A stretch of 60,000 nucleotides of DNA from Owenia fusiformis. Taxonomy: Eukaryota; Annelida; Polychaeta; Sabellida; Oweniidae. Below are positions 11,429-23,510 of the stretch, piece after piece (position 1 is the stretch's first letter; every line of letters starts with the position of its first letter). The stretch lies in assembly GCA_903813345.2 (NCBI GenBank), contig CAIIXF020000010.1:436001-496000 (forward strand). The letters are read 5' to 3'. Under the pieces are notes generated by a model. It was not told where the DNA came from. It did not search any database and saw nothing but the letters and a program-made list of their open reading frames with translations. Made by a program: the position numbers and the translations under genes.

Positions 11429-14400
11429 ATGGCGGGCTCATGATCCTACACATGATACTCATTTTGAACAACATGCTGAAAACACCAGGAAGTTTGCGAT
11501 CTGCATTTAAATCCTTGTTCTACGATGTATTAGCATGTCAATATAATATTTCAGATCATTACAGATAGCACAAACCATATCAAGAAGTATGAGCGTAAAT
11601 TATTTTTTCATATCTCAACGCCATTAAAAAATCAAAGTGATATTTGAGCATATGACAAGTAGGTTATCTCAGGGGAGCTACGATCGTTATTTGTTATTAT
11701 TTTCATGGAATTTTTACGTCGCTTGTCGGGTTTTGTCAGTTTTACGTGGAATTTTTCATTTTATGTCCAGATTGATGCCCTAAAATCAGGCGGTCAAGTA
11801 TAAAGGATGTTTTTAGACTAAATAAAGATCTTACGTCTGGATGGGAGTATACGATAAATAGAGTTTAGGTAGGAATGCCTATCTTAAGTGTAATGTTTTT
11901 ATTGCTTTAACTATCTAATTGTGTTTTCAAGCCGGTACCAAGTTGCATTGAACAGAAGTTCGGATTAATATTACTGGTCATTTTATATATCTGGCACAAC
12001 CGTATCAACTGATTCAAAGTTATTTCCTTCAGAAGAAAATGCTTTGAAACGTTACAGCTGGTTCATGTTTGTCGTTTCGAGCTCTTCTTAATTATCTTAT
12101 TTATCTATTTCGACCATAATTGTAAATCAGTTTGGACAGAGTTATTTACTCATTATCTTAAATAGTCGAACTTATCGTTAACAAGTTTACAAATCTCCAT
12201 CTAACTTGCGTTATACAATTTCCGTCAAAAACTTGCAACGAAGCGTGTCAACTTTCTTTTTATGACGACTAGTGACATCTTTTTAACTATGCACTGTTTA
12301 TTCTTACCTTTCTAACCACGTGTCGCCATAATGTCCACTGTGATGACCCCAAGCCATTGCACAAGAATATAACAGATCCATATATCGAATACTCTAAAAT
12401 TACTTGAACCTCTCATACTCATTCAATATTTTGCTGATATTTCATAAATAACAAAGAAAATGAACTTTCAAAGAAATTACGACTTCTCAATGAACATAAA
12501 CCATAATGATGATATTCCGCTGGAGTATTCTTATGAAATAACAGAAAAGGTTGTGAAAAATATGAATTTATGAAGAATCTATCATGATTTACTAATTACC
12601 GATTGGTCAAATTTAGCCACGTGGTATACACTAAGGTATTTGGGAGTTCAGAATCTATGTTGTCTCCAGGATACCACTCTTAAAGCTTTAAATAGGTATT
12701 TATATCTAACTATTGCCAGTGGCCCTACCATATCTCCTGCCTATCTCCTCCACTACCTGCTCAGCCTATTAAGATATCTGATTATTAACATACATTTCCA
12801 GATAAACGCGCTGGAATATAAAAGCACAAAAGGCAACATGATGGGGAAATTCAACAACCTTCAAGCCCTACAAAACATACGAATCGAAACAATTCATTTT
12901 TCTCTCCTTGGTTAATAACAAAAAAGCTTTTTGTAATTCAGGGGGAAATCCATCTTTAGATTTTACAAACCACATTTACAAGAATTTGATTCCATAATCT
13001 AAATCTAAATAAATAGATAGGACACATACTATATAAAGTATTTATACTCAGGATGAGATAAATGCTATATCCTATGTATTACTAATCGATAACAGAACAT
13101 TTCACTCTCAACATATGTATTTCCTCACTTGATCCACTCACCCTTATGACGATGTATATTCTTGTCAGAGAGCGTGATATTTGTTATTTAGTTGAAGGTT
13201 TAACGTTTCTCTTATCAGTATGTTGTGAAAGATGCTATTTAGTCAAGTGGCTTAATTCATCTTTAGGGGTATATCTCCGCTAGGAAGCCTCACTTCAAAC
13301 GATCTAGGACGAGAGATATCCCTCCCTGTTGCCATATCTCACACTGGTTCAGATATAATATTATTGTATTTGTTGAAGAACCAAAGCAAAACACATTCCA
13401 TGGAAAATATTCAATAGGGAAATGCGGAAATAAAATTTGATATTCTCCCACTGTACTAGTTGAAGATTTTATATATGATATTTGAACCATGATTGGCGTA
13501 TGTGCAACTCATTGCAATCAAAGCTCAATTTTCAAAGCTATAGGTTGTTCCTATCGCACTGTAAAAATTAGAGGGGACAGCACATATTGTGATCACACAT
13601 AGTGCAATGTTCAAATGTTACAATGATAATACCCAAACAATGCAAATAGGAATTGATCAAGTTCAACGTAGCATATCGACATCGAGTCGCATTATCATGG
13701 TAGTGACATCTTTCATACGTACGTTGTAAAACCCGGTCGAGTCAATTTAGCTTTAAATATGTACTTTGTAAAACCCCGATATTTAATTAAACGTCAACTT
13801 ATTTTGGGGTATTGTTTGGTGTTAAAAGTCACTTTATAAACACAATTCAACTGACGACGAAAATAATATACAATTTTGTGTTAAAACACTTAAAAGTGAT
13901 ATTGAATTATTAACAATTATTAAGGCTATCAAAGAATAGAGAGAGATGGTGACTGTTTGTGAAAAATGCATGGTCTCAACTTTACATTGTTGCTTCAATA
14001 TTACTTCAATCTGAATTCAAATACTGACTTTTGAATAGTAGTGAAACACCGAAGCGTTCATTGAATATATAGATCCAATCATTTTACTCTCTCCATCCTT
14101 TTGTGGTAACGTCTATGTGTATTTGTATAAAAGAAACTTACTAACTAACATGCATGACGTCCATTTAGGCTACGTACCGAAGCAAAGGAAGCCAAATAGA
14201 ACCAGTGGAACCAACCTCAGCCATTAATTAAACTTCGTATTATATCATTTCCTCAAACCTGATTAGCTTCAGTTCCAAATTCCTTTTTTCATCTACACTT
14301 ATTGTCACGGTTTATTTTTTCTATCGTATGTTCATTTGGCACATATACGATGTAAGATCATTTGAAACATGAGACATCATACATGTTTGGTGAAAAACGA

Positions 14401-16324
14401 TATCAACGTTCGAATCAGTGTCATTAGTCGATTCCTTTATCTTTGTTTGTCACAATCGCATGTGATATATCCAAATCGGACCAAGTTTTCCAAAATGCTT
14501 ACAGTTTATGACTATATAATTGGTTTGATTTGGTATTGCCTGAAACGTCTATACCGTATTTATAGTCCAAATGATGCTCCGGGCTGTTCTCAATATGAGT
14601 TGGCAGTAGAGGTCTATGATACTCATTTGATCCCCGGGATTCCGATTATCTCTCAAAGATAGATAGCGTCCCATAACCAATGATCCGCAACGTGTTTCAC
14701 AGAATGACCAATCAGATCATGGGGTTCGAACATAAGGTGGCGTCTGCCTTCGGGACTAGCTCACCTCACGCGCTCGAATCAGTTGATTCTTTTATAGGTT
14801 CCAGCTCTGGGGAATTAGCATCAGAGAAACGCAGGTATATTGTGAAATCAGAGATGCAGCCAAAAGCTCGAATAAAAATCAAGGTATACCGATCCACTTC
14901 AAAAGTGAGCGACGCTCTGTGAATCTTCCACAAATAGAAACAGCACGTTTTCTAGCTGTTTACGTTCAAGTACTGAAGGGTCTCTTCCTCTGTATACTTG
15001 CTAGTCATTAGTCATTACTGACCAGGTGAAATCTGCTTACGTCCTTACAGCGATGGGCTAACTGCAATAGCCTCAATGTCCGATTCACCATTTAGAACAG
15101 CTTTTCTATTGATCATAACAAATTCGACGCAACCATTCACATGTAATATTACACCATTCTAATATCTTTAAATCTCTCTAGAAACGTTTCTTGCGTTTTA
15201 TTAAATTACCAACAAAGAGTTTCTGCTCCTTTCCATCTTTAATGTTCAAACTGTTTCAGAAGTAATGTAAGTAGAAAGTTAGAAGCCTCTCATTGTACAA
15301 TTATTTCTCTTTGCATTGAGGTCAAGAATGACCGATAGTCTTTCAAAATACCCCGCAGAATTCCGTTCCCTGAAGAAGCTAATCAAGCCATGCCAGGCCA
15401 GTAGGAGCTTAATCTTCGGAGGGAATTAAATGTATTACTACAAGTTTATATGTTTTATCGCCTCCAGAGAATAATCATTACAGCTCTCAGGCTTCAGAAA
15501 CTCGATTTATGTTGGTTTACAGCATTTTGTAAGACTTGGGGAATTCCTTGTACCGAGGACTGGTTTAATTATCTGGAGTCGGAAAGGTGATTCCCTCAAT
15601 TGCACCCAATATCACGGCTAATTGATTCCCAGCATTTAATTCGTGAATTGTTACATTCCAACATACAATTTATTTCAATTAGTCTTTGAGAGAGGCCATC
15701 GATGAAATTATAAGACAAAAACTCAAAAACTACAAACAGCAACGTTTGAGCAAATTAAAGTAAGAGCAATTGGTTTTTTGATGGCTAGAAAATATAACTG
15801 AATTTGTTGGAGTTGGACTATGAGACACCTATGTTAAACATTTCAACGAACTCGGAGACATTTACTTACAATAATTTGAATATTGAATTTATATACAAAG
15901 TTGGTGCCCATGTTTTTGTAATGTGCGCCAAAATTCATTCTCAACTCCAAGGTGTTATAATGAAGTTGGAGCAACTGAAACCTTGTGAATCAAGATGGCA
16001 GAATTACTAATTTAAATACTTCATCATATATCAATTTTATTGTGTATGTGATGATTGTATTTGTTGATAAGTTGGATTTGTATGTTTACATTAATATGTA
16101 GAGAAAATACAATAAAGATTTAATTCTTAAATAATCTGAAATATGTCTTAATGTGGAATAAGTGTTTTATCAAAAAACATTGTTCCATCTCTTGTTACAA
16201 AAAAATGAATTGAAGCCAAAACCTAAATCCAACTTCAAAAGGTTGCTTCACTGGAATATAAAGTTGAAATGAATCAATTTCTATTTTGCTTGATTACCTT
16301 TTCACTCAATCGTCAATTAATAAC
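11333..16324. other. Unannotated sequence with weak coding-like frames
   Basis: Most of this stretch shows nothing. One patch at 14680-14922 (plus, 80 codons) has a higher GC content than its surroundings and a hydrophilic, lysine-rich peptide ending in KARIKIKVYRSTSKVSDAL. A GT donor-like AAGGTATAC occurs near 14881, so it could be an exon, but I do not recognise the protein. The frames at 12640-12915, 14369-14662 and 15804-16010 look like random translations. Confidence 0.3.
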
Positions 16325-16413
16325 TGCAAGTCTTGCTTCAAGACCCTGGACCATTTACTATAACAACTGGTTGTTAGCGTAGATAGTCTAGGGTCTCGAA
16401 ACAAGACTACACA
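16325..16413. repeat. Imperfect inverted repeat (stem-loop)
   Basis: The left arm GCAAGTCTTGCTTCAAGACC (from about 16327) pairs with a right arm near 16387-16413 whose complement reads GTAGTCTTGTTTCGAGACCC. About 20 of 25 positions can pair. The central ~35 bases contain a smaller dyad around AACAACTGGTTGTT. It may be a remnant of a short inverted-repeat transposon or an isolated structure. Confidence 0.5.
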
Positions 16414-17510
16414 ACTGCCTGTCATTGACCAGTTTTGATTTGCGACATGTCGAAAACAGGATATTTATATTTTGTTCATCAAAAACCAATTTAGCAATTC
16501 TTTACCATTTTGAACCATATCCGCCCCTGGCGAGAATGATGCTTTCAAAATAAAACAGCATCGACCCCCGAAGGCCAAGAATCTCTATATATCATCAAGG
16601 CATTTATCAATATCCCAATCAACGGACGTTTAGAATATCATAAAATCTCGTGAATCTTGATAAATGTCAAACGTGAAGATGCTTCCCATCATGTCGATGA
16701 GATAAGGGGTTGAAGCAAATTCTCAACATTCAGAAACATTTAAGGAACTGTTTTTCATGAATGTTATATATTAATACCTCGATCATTACGGCCTGATATT
16801 TTCATAAAACTGGCATAGGAAATACATTTAAAGACAAAACGGTTAATCCCATCTTAAAGTCTTTGGTTCAAATCAATGATAATTCGATACGTAAGACCCA
16901 CAATCCGTTGCCATGGTAACAGGTATTGCCTAAAATCTGAATACTCTTGTAATCTCTACATAAACATTCCTTTCAATATGCGGATTTCAAGTCACCTTGC
17001 CGTCTCCGTCTTCCCAATAGTTTTTATTCCATTTCTCAGTGTTATATCACAAATATTTGCATATTGCAAAGGAACTCCCCAAACAGGTTTTGTCAAATAT
17101 CTTTTCATATCTACAGCTGATCTTTTAGGATACATCCTTACAGTAAAAGATTCAAGTTGATCCGAGCTTTACTATTCAATTGAATATCAGTACAATACAA
17201 ACGCCGACCACCGACGCTGACGCCGGAAAGCAGCCACGATTTAGTCTATATGTCCAAAAAACATTCTGAAATCAAAATTTAATATAAACTAGGAACAGAG
17301 TAAATCTTCATTTACATCGACCAATATAACTACTGAAACCCGACGTCATTTCAAAACCACCAACACACTCCTTGCCCGATTGAGTACATCATGAACACGG
17401 AAAAAATACTAGGAGCACATCCTCAGGTTCTATAGTAAGCCTATAAGGAGCAGCAACGCCATGTGAACACTTAGTGTCCGATCTTTGAAATATATGGTAA
17501 ATAAAGGTTA
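16414..17510. other. Unannotated AT-rich sequence
   Basis: A 94-codon plus-strand frame (16876-17160) has a hydrophobic middle section but no recognised motif. No repeats were seen before the direct repeats that start near 17511. Confidence 0.4.
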
Positions 17511-17914
17511 TTTAATGGGAGGAATGGAATATGAATTTTATTCCGAGGGAAATAACAAAATGATACAATCTGATTTAGCATATTACATTTTCAACTTTTA
17601 TTAACAAGGTTGAAAATAGAACAAAAAATGTAAAAATCAAAAGAAATACACTGGAACAGTTTTGATACGGAATCTGATACGGGATTTTGGCTAACACGGG
17701 ATCTGATACAGAATTTCGGCTGACACGGGAATATTCCCTGTTTATTTCCCGGGTAGAACACGTTATCATGGAATAATATAAGATATATGAGAGTTATGTT
17801 ATGGGAGGTTTTGGATATGGGGTATATCCTGAGGGAAATATACATATCATATTTCCCGAGGGATTTACCCCATATTCAAAACCCGGTATTCAAAATCGAG
17901 CATCACATAACTAA
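17511..17914. repeat. Composite repeat: direct repeats and large palindrome
   Basis: Three structures overlap here. First, a ~45 bp block at about 17511-17560 (AATGGGAGGAATGGAATATG onward, ending GAGGGAAATAAC) recurs in diverged form at 17799-17846. Second, 29 bp units at 17673-17701 and 17702-17730 repeat TCTGATAC-G-ATTT-GGCT-ACACGGGA in tandem. Third, 17807-17841 and 17849-17883 form an inverted repeat of 35 bases with about five mismatches and a 7-base loop, and the pairing continues outward to AGTTATGT (17793) and ACATAACT (about 17906-17913). The whole looks like a small non-autonomous transposon or a nested pair. It stops exactly where the 26 bp inverted repeat of the next feature begins. 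Confidence 0.6.
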
Positions 17915-18255
17915 TTTATCCTATGACAAGTGAGGTTTCACAAGTGAGTGAGGTTTTCAGGACACCCAAATCCAAGTTTGTTTTTCTTTAGTGTTCTCAT
18001 TCCCAATATTTTCGAGAAATCCATCAACATTTTGGTCAAGAAAAATTTTACCGTCTGCTGCATCTATTTTGAAAGTTTCGTCTTTGCAAAGATAATCCAA
18101 CGAATTGACTTTTTCTACACTGAACAAAAACGTTTTCCCAGGAATATTGGAGCGGGAGATACACAGCGGGAGATATATATATGTCCCGCTCCCCCAAAAT
18201 ATCAATTCTATATCACGCTGTTATGTACCTGAAACCTCACTTGTCATAGGATAAA
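17915..18255. mobile_element. Unit flanked by perfect 26 bp inverted repeats
   Basis: Bases 17915-17940 (TTTATCCTATGACAAGTGAG and six more) are the exact reverse complement of 18230-18255. The 289 bp between them includes a second dyad near 18150-18200 (GGAGCGGGAGA against TCCCGCTCC). Just inside the left repeat, CAAGTGAGTGAGGTTTTCAGGAC partly repeats the terminal motif. Perfect long terminal inverted repeats around a short interior are typical of MITE-like elements, but I see no clear target duplication, so the superfamily is open. A coding-like minus-strand frame fills most of the interior. Confidence 0.55.
17957..18205 (-). CDS. Coding-like fragment inside the inverted-repeat unit
   Basis: The minus-strand frame has 82 codons. 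Its second half, from about residue 30 (EKVNSLDYLCKDETFKIDAA onward), is hydrophilic, rich in D, E, K and N, and ends TWIWVS before a stop. This is less like a random translation than the other short frames here. The segment FKIDAADGKIFL faintly recalls the FxIDxxTGxI pattern of cadherin-type repeats, but the match is too weak to name. It could be a fragment of a host gene captured between the inverted repeats, the remnant of a transposase, or chance. The plus strand is also open over the same region (17948-18232), which lowers confidence. Confidence 0.15.
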   Translation of the reverse strand: MIFWGSGTYIYLPLCISRSNIPGKTFLFSVEKVNSLDYLCKDETFKIDAADGKIFLDQNVDGFLENIGNENTKEKQTWIWVS

Positions 18256-19727
18256 TCTCACTATCTTACTAGGCTATAAACCAACCAGAAAGGCAAAAGC
18301 ACAACGATAAGTCTGCCGGCTTTGTCAGTATCTATGTCTGTTTTGTTTAGATGACTTATGTTCGGTTTGCAAATAGGCCAATAGATTTGTGTTTCCTCAA
18401 AAACAAAGGTGTGCATACATATTCGAGGTTTAACTCAGTGCAACTTACAAAGACTATGTCTTAAAAACATTCAAGATTATAAAACTTCATTTGCCAAGAA
18501 CGAAAACAGAAGAAAATAAATATTTTTGACCCAAGATGGACGATCCCGAAGATGGCAGCATTGATAGATCGAACCAATCAAATTCAATCAAACGAACCCT
18601 AATTTGCGACAATAAAATAATCACTTACGGTATATGGTCCATGAACGGCATTTGATTTGCTGACCTCCTCATTTTTAGTTTTGATTTCTAAGAAATTAAG
18701 AAGACATCAACGGCCATTTTGCTTGCTATGCCCAAATGGCGGCAGGGTTTATCATAATTTTATGGTTAGATAATGATATGTCTCTATATGGAACGTGACT
18801 GGCTTACTAACCCCGCTGAATTCCCAGTTTGCTTTCATTCTAAGTTAAATCTATGGTTTATGGAATCAGCCGTCTCGAGCGACTACATATTAGTTAATGC
18901 GCTATCAACAAAGGTATCATTATTCTATATTTGTCTTTGAAATGGCATATCGATTTTTGGAACTAGTTCAAAATGCTGTTATGGTATATCTGGGAATTAA
19001 GCTTTGTTGTATTGGTATCTGAATTATGTTTTTTCTTCCAGAGTCGCCTAATAGAGGGCGCACGTGGGCGGCTCCGTGCATTGCTTTGAATTCGAATTCC
19101 TCGAGATAAGATAAAATAGTTTTCTGCGGAAGGTTTCAACGGGAACTAGCTTTAATTTTGCAGAGGGACTCTGTCTTTTTAATTTTTAGAGTGTCTTCTA
19201 AAGGATCCCGATGATCCATATACACGGGCAGTTTGCACTGGGATCCACAACCAAGGGCAGCGCCCAGGGGGCAACGCCGCCTATGATATTCTTATGGTTT
19301 ACAATGCTTTTACCGAGGGGTTTGCCAGACAACATTAACATCAATGATAATGTCAATCAGGGTTTTGGAGAACGCTTAACACTGAGCATAAATGGCTAAA
19401 CCTGTGTTTTTTCTGAAGCCATGCTGCAATACATAACGTGTATACGTATGTTACACAAAGTACATCCAAAGTCAGTGTAAGTATAAATAAACACACTGTT
19501 TAGATACTAATTTAAGAACTTATTTGAACTTGCTTGAATGTATTTTGCACCGAATTATCAAATATTTGTAGTCTCACATACAAAAGTAAAAATCGTTTTC
19601 GCTATTTGATTTTGTCTGGATAAATAAGCCATTGTAGGGTTATTCAAACTTTTTTGACAGATCGAAGTTAACAATGGAATATCAAAAGAGACTAGTTGAG
19701 AAAAATACAACGTCATGTTCCATGTAC
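18256..19727. other. Unannotated sequence with a short GC-richer patch
   Basis: Most of this is AT-rich. Around 19040-19075 the sequence CCTAATAGAGGGCGCACGTG is noticeably GC-richer and contains both a CTCF-like core (TAGAGGGCGC) and a CACGTG E-box. A 62-codon frame at 19211-19399 is not recognised. No transposon ends seen. Confidence 0.4.
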
Positions 19728-19823
19728 ATGATAAGCATGCACATCACAAAAATAAAAAATAAAATGGTATGAAATGATAAGCATGCACATCACAATAATA
19801 AGAAAAAACATGATATATGATAA
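19728..19823. repeat. Left part of a ~45 bp tandem array
   Basis: The motif ATGATAAGCATGCACATCAC followed by an A-rich tail starts at 19728 and again at 19774. A third start, ATGATAA at 19817, is cut off at 19823 by the foldback element. The array resumes at 21153 with ATGATAAGCATGCATATTAC, so the element split a pre-existing tandem repeat. Confidence 0.8.
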
Positions 19824-19830
19824 GGGTTCC

Positions 19831-19925
19831 TAGTCAACTCGGACCCTAGTTAACTCGGACCCTAGTCAACTTGGACCCTAGTTAACTCGGACCCTAGTCA
19901 ACTCGGACCCTAGTCAACTTGGACC
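19831..19925 (+). repeat. Left inverted arm: six 16 bp units
   Basis: The units are TAGT(C/T)AACT(C/T)GGACCC. In order, the first variable base is C,T,C,T,C,C and the second is C,C,T,C,C,T. The last unit lacks one C. The right arm read inward has C,T,C,T,C,T and C,C,T,C,C,T, differing at only one of the twelve variable positions. Confidence 0.93.
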
Positions 19926-21050
19926 TATGTATTTTTTATATTTTTCCTCAGTTGAGCATTAAAATGATAAGGTATATATAAAAACAACATTAATCATATA
20001 TAATAGTTAGATAGAACAATGGTTGATAATGGTGAAAAATAATTCTGACACTTTTGAGTCAATCATAAACCATTCAGCCTGATTGTGAAATCATATACTG
20101 GTAGGAATAAATATTAAATAACCAAGATTTTGATTTTACATGAAACCAGTTAATTTGTCTTCCAAACAAATAGTATGTAACAATAAATTAGAAATTCAAA
20201 GGTGAATTAAATGTTGTTGACCTCAATTCTTCAAACCAAGTTAAAAGGGGTAAACATGTTTGTAAACAATTGAAAGCCCATAATTTTTAAGGAATTTCTT
20301 ATAATGAAAGTAAAAGATAAAGTTTCAAATCAAACGATAACACCATATTTGATAATTTTGTAACTTGTATTTGCAATTCTTTGATTTATTAAATCAAAAT
20401 ATATTTCAAATTCCCTACTCATTGAATATTTTACTAAGGTCACCAAATTATTTAATCATTGTATTTCCACATTTGAAGCTTTGAAATATGAAATAATCAT
20501 GGATTTTCGACAAACAGAAAGTAATTTTACACACATGTTTAGAAAATGAAATTGGAAATAAAATTGTTTAAAACACAAATGCGCTAACACATTTCCCTAT
20601 ACTGTATATTGGAATTAATGTAATACCTCTATATTTTGTTTACTTCAACACCCTAATTAAATGCTTATCAGAGGATACAAGATTTGTTAATTAGGTTTCT
20701 TAGTCAAAGTTATTATAACAGCATTATACACAACAGGCTAAATTGAATTCATTTTTTAAAGACATAGTATAGTTCCAATTCTATATAAAGTCAATATAAA
20801 ATGAATCAAAATCATTCTCATTTAATTATAAAGAGTTATTTGATCCCACATGACGCAAATAGCATAGAAGTATAAAGGTTGTAAAGACTGATTTTGACTC
20901 ATCAGAAATATACATAAACATCATTATTTAAAGATTTCAGTAATGAATTGAATTATATCTTAAACTATTCCAATATTCTTAATATTTTGAAAGTTAATTG
21001 CTTTCACCTCTAACATAGCAAAATACCTCTGATTTATATTAAATATAACT

Positions 21051-21146
21051 GGGTCCAAGTTAACTAGGGTCCGAGTTGACTAGGGTCCGAGTTAACTAGG
21101 GTCCAAGTTGACTAGGGTCCGAGTTAACTAGGGTCCGAGTTGACCA
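21051..21146 (-). repeat. Right inverted arm: six 16 bp units
   Basis: The plus-strand unit is GGGTCC(A/G)AGTT(A/G)ACTA, the reverse complement of the left-arm unit. The outermost unit carries ACCA instead of ACTA. The order of variants mirrors the left arm. Confidence 0.93.
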
Positions 21147-21152
21147 GATACC

Positions 21153-21235
21153 ATGATAAGCATGCATATTACAAAAATAAGAAAAAACATGGTACAAATT
21201 AATATGAGAAACATGGTATAAATATGAGAAACATG
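21153..21235. repeat. Right part of the split ~45 bp array
   Basis: The array interrupted at 19823 continues with ATGATAAGCATGCATATTAC and an A-rich tail. It then degenerates into shorter ATGAGAAACATGGTATAAAT-type units, which fade out by about 21235. Confidence 0.7.
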
Positions 21236-23510
21236 CGAAAAATGATCTGCAGGAATGGAATATTGATTATTGCATTAAGTGATCGAATATAATTTTCAAT
21301 TTACACTTAACAAAAAATTCCACCACGCGTTTACACTGATATCAAAAGAGATATAATCGATTCAAAAAAACTACCTACCCTGCGAATTCCATGACCATCT
21401 TATATCACAATATATAAAATCCTGCATCGGGAGGCACTTTGGTTTAAACCTGATGAAGAATTCAAATGATTCTTTCTTTAAGAATGTCTCCTATTCAATA
21501 GCTTCTTAATAGTATTTGCCTTTCTGTCTATCTGAGGATATGCGTCAAAGAAACAAACACCTCGAAAGACAGTTCAACCTCGCCTACTTCGTTCATGCCA
21601 CCCCCTCTACAATGGTGTATTCACAAAGATCCAAGAGAAAATGAACGTGTGACATTTTAAAACAAACAAGAAAACAATCCATCGAGAATTTTTAAGTTAT
21701 AATAAGAAAAGGGGCAAATTTCAAATGTAACATTCACACATTAATCTGCCACTCATCTATTAATTTCAACCCTACTTGTGATAAACATTAAAAAATATCA
21801 ATGAATATAACACAACAATAGATTCAGGAGAAATTGTGGATGTCTTAGCATAAATTAAACAGCTCTAAAGGACTTGAAATTTGTGAACATGTTAATCACT
21901 CAAAAATTGAAATGCACTTTAGAATTGAATTCTGGATTGCTTACTTCAATTTACTTCGAATGTTTGTTTGGGACTAAATCCATGTTTCTTTTAAAGCATC
22001 TACCGTTTGAAAACTCCACAACATTCCCCCGACCTGGCTACCGTTGGACATATACGTATAAAGGGATACAAACTCCAAGATTCGAATAATCAAATAAACT
22101 GTTTTCTTGATGGACATGAGCGTACAATATAAACTTGTTGAAGTTAAATTTAAAATAGAAAACACATGTCGGGAAATCGATGATAATTATGAAAATATAA
22201 TATGTGCCCCCATTGACATCTAACAATACTTTCAGTGCTTACACAAATTTATTTATGTATCTGATATCTATGATAACTTGGTGATTTGTATTTTGATGAG
22301 TCATCAATATTAATTGATCTCATTATTATATAACTTGCATTCCACGGGGGCTGATCCAAAAGTTCTCCATCCTTTGCTCTAAAAATCTTTTTGATCAACC
22401 CGTGTATTATATAAACTGTAATAAAGATACATTCAACTTTCGCCTGCAACATATTTTTCCTATCAATGACAACCCTACTTTACATAAATCACAGCAGGTT
22501 TTAAACTTGTATTAAACGACGTATCCTTTTCAATACATCGATCACCGGTCCAGTGCCTTCATCTTATGAAAAGAGATAATATCCCCAAATCCATATTTTG
22601 AAACTAATAAGTAACTTACGGTATTAAATATTCTCCACAGTCCATGGTGAAATACATATATAGGTAGTAAATAAGTGCTACTGTGGTCAGTACTTAAAAA
22701 TGGTTCAACTTATTCATGATTACAAAAACAATTTTTGTAACTAGGTAATTATCAATTATATATAATCAATTATAAAGTCTGGATTGTACTTTAATGTATC
22801 TAGTCATTAGTTTTGATAGCCTATATGTACCTATCATTTGGAAGTAATATACATATGCAGTACAAAAGTTAAAAGGTAATAGAAATTAAAAGTGAAAATT
22901 GACGTTATGACTTACCTTGCCAGGAAATCTAACATATTTTATCTATAACTTTTGCTTTTGGATTTTTTGTTTGTGTTTAACTTTCAAATCCCATAATTCC
23001 CAATTGTGTGCATATGCGTAAGTGTTAATCATACATCATGCAACCGGTCGAATATATTATATCTTGGTATATATCATGCTGTTAAATTTACTTTCATATG
23101 TATATATGAGATCGAATTACTTGGAAGTTGCATGACAAATGTATTTATCTTCTAAATAATTTGCTATAAGTGGTTAAATCAGCGTCCAAATGTGTGACAA
23201 ACCGTGCACTAAATGTACACGTACCCTTGAAAGATCCAATATAATACAGAGCTACTTTACAACTTACTATTGAGGGTCGACAACTATTATTACGGGGCAC
23301 TGTGACAGAAGAATGTTTGCTCGCTAAGTCTCAGCACACAGAAAAAATAAATCAGAAAAATGACAATAGGGTATATTTGATGATAGGCGGATTTATTTGT
23401 ACTTGAGTATCGGTAATTCAAAAAAGCGTTGAGAAAATGAAATCAAAAGAATTGATAGCTAATCGCTGTTTTGGTCATATATGGTCATCAAATAAGTATT
23501 TTCTTTATAA
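21236..23510. other. Unannotated AT-rich sequence
   Basis: Short overlapping frames on both strands at 21874-22452 carry no recognised motif. No array or inverted ends were seen until the 56 bp satellite starts. Confidence 0.4.

Larger units (their letters stand above)
19824..21152. mobile_element. Foldback-type element with tandem-repeat inverted ends
   Basis: Each end carries six 16 bp units of the form TAGT(C/T)AACT(C/T)GGACCC: 19831-19925 on the left and, in inverse orientation, 21051-21146 on the right. Read from the outside in, the variants occur in nearly the same order in both arms. The outermost bases are GGGTTCC and, inverted, GGTATC. The flanking ATGATAA at 19817-19823 and 21153-21159 fits a 7 bp target duplication. 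Terminal inverted repeats made of short tandem units are the hallmark of foldback elements such as Drosophila FB and sea urchin TU. The 1.1 kb interior is AT-rich and has no open frame of note, so the copy is non-autonomous. Confidence 0.78.
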
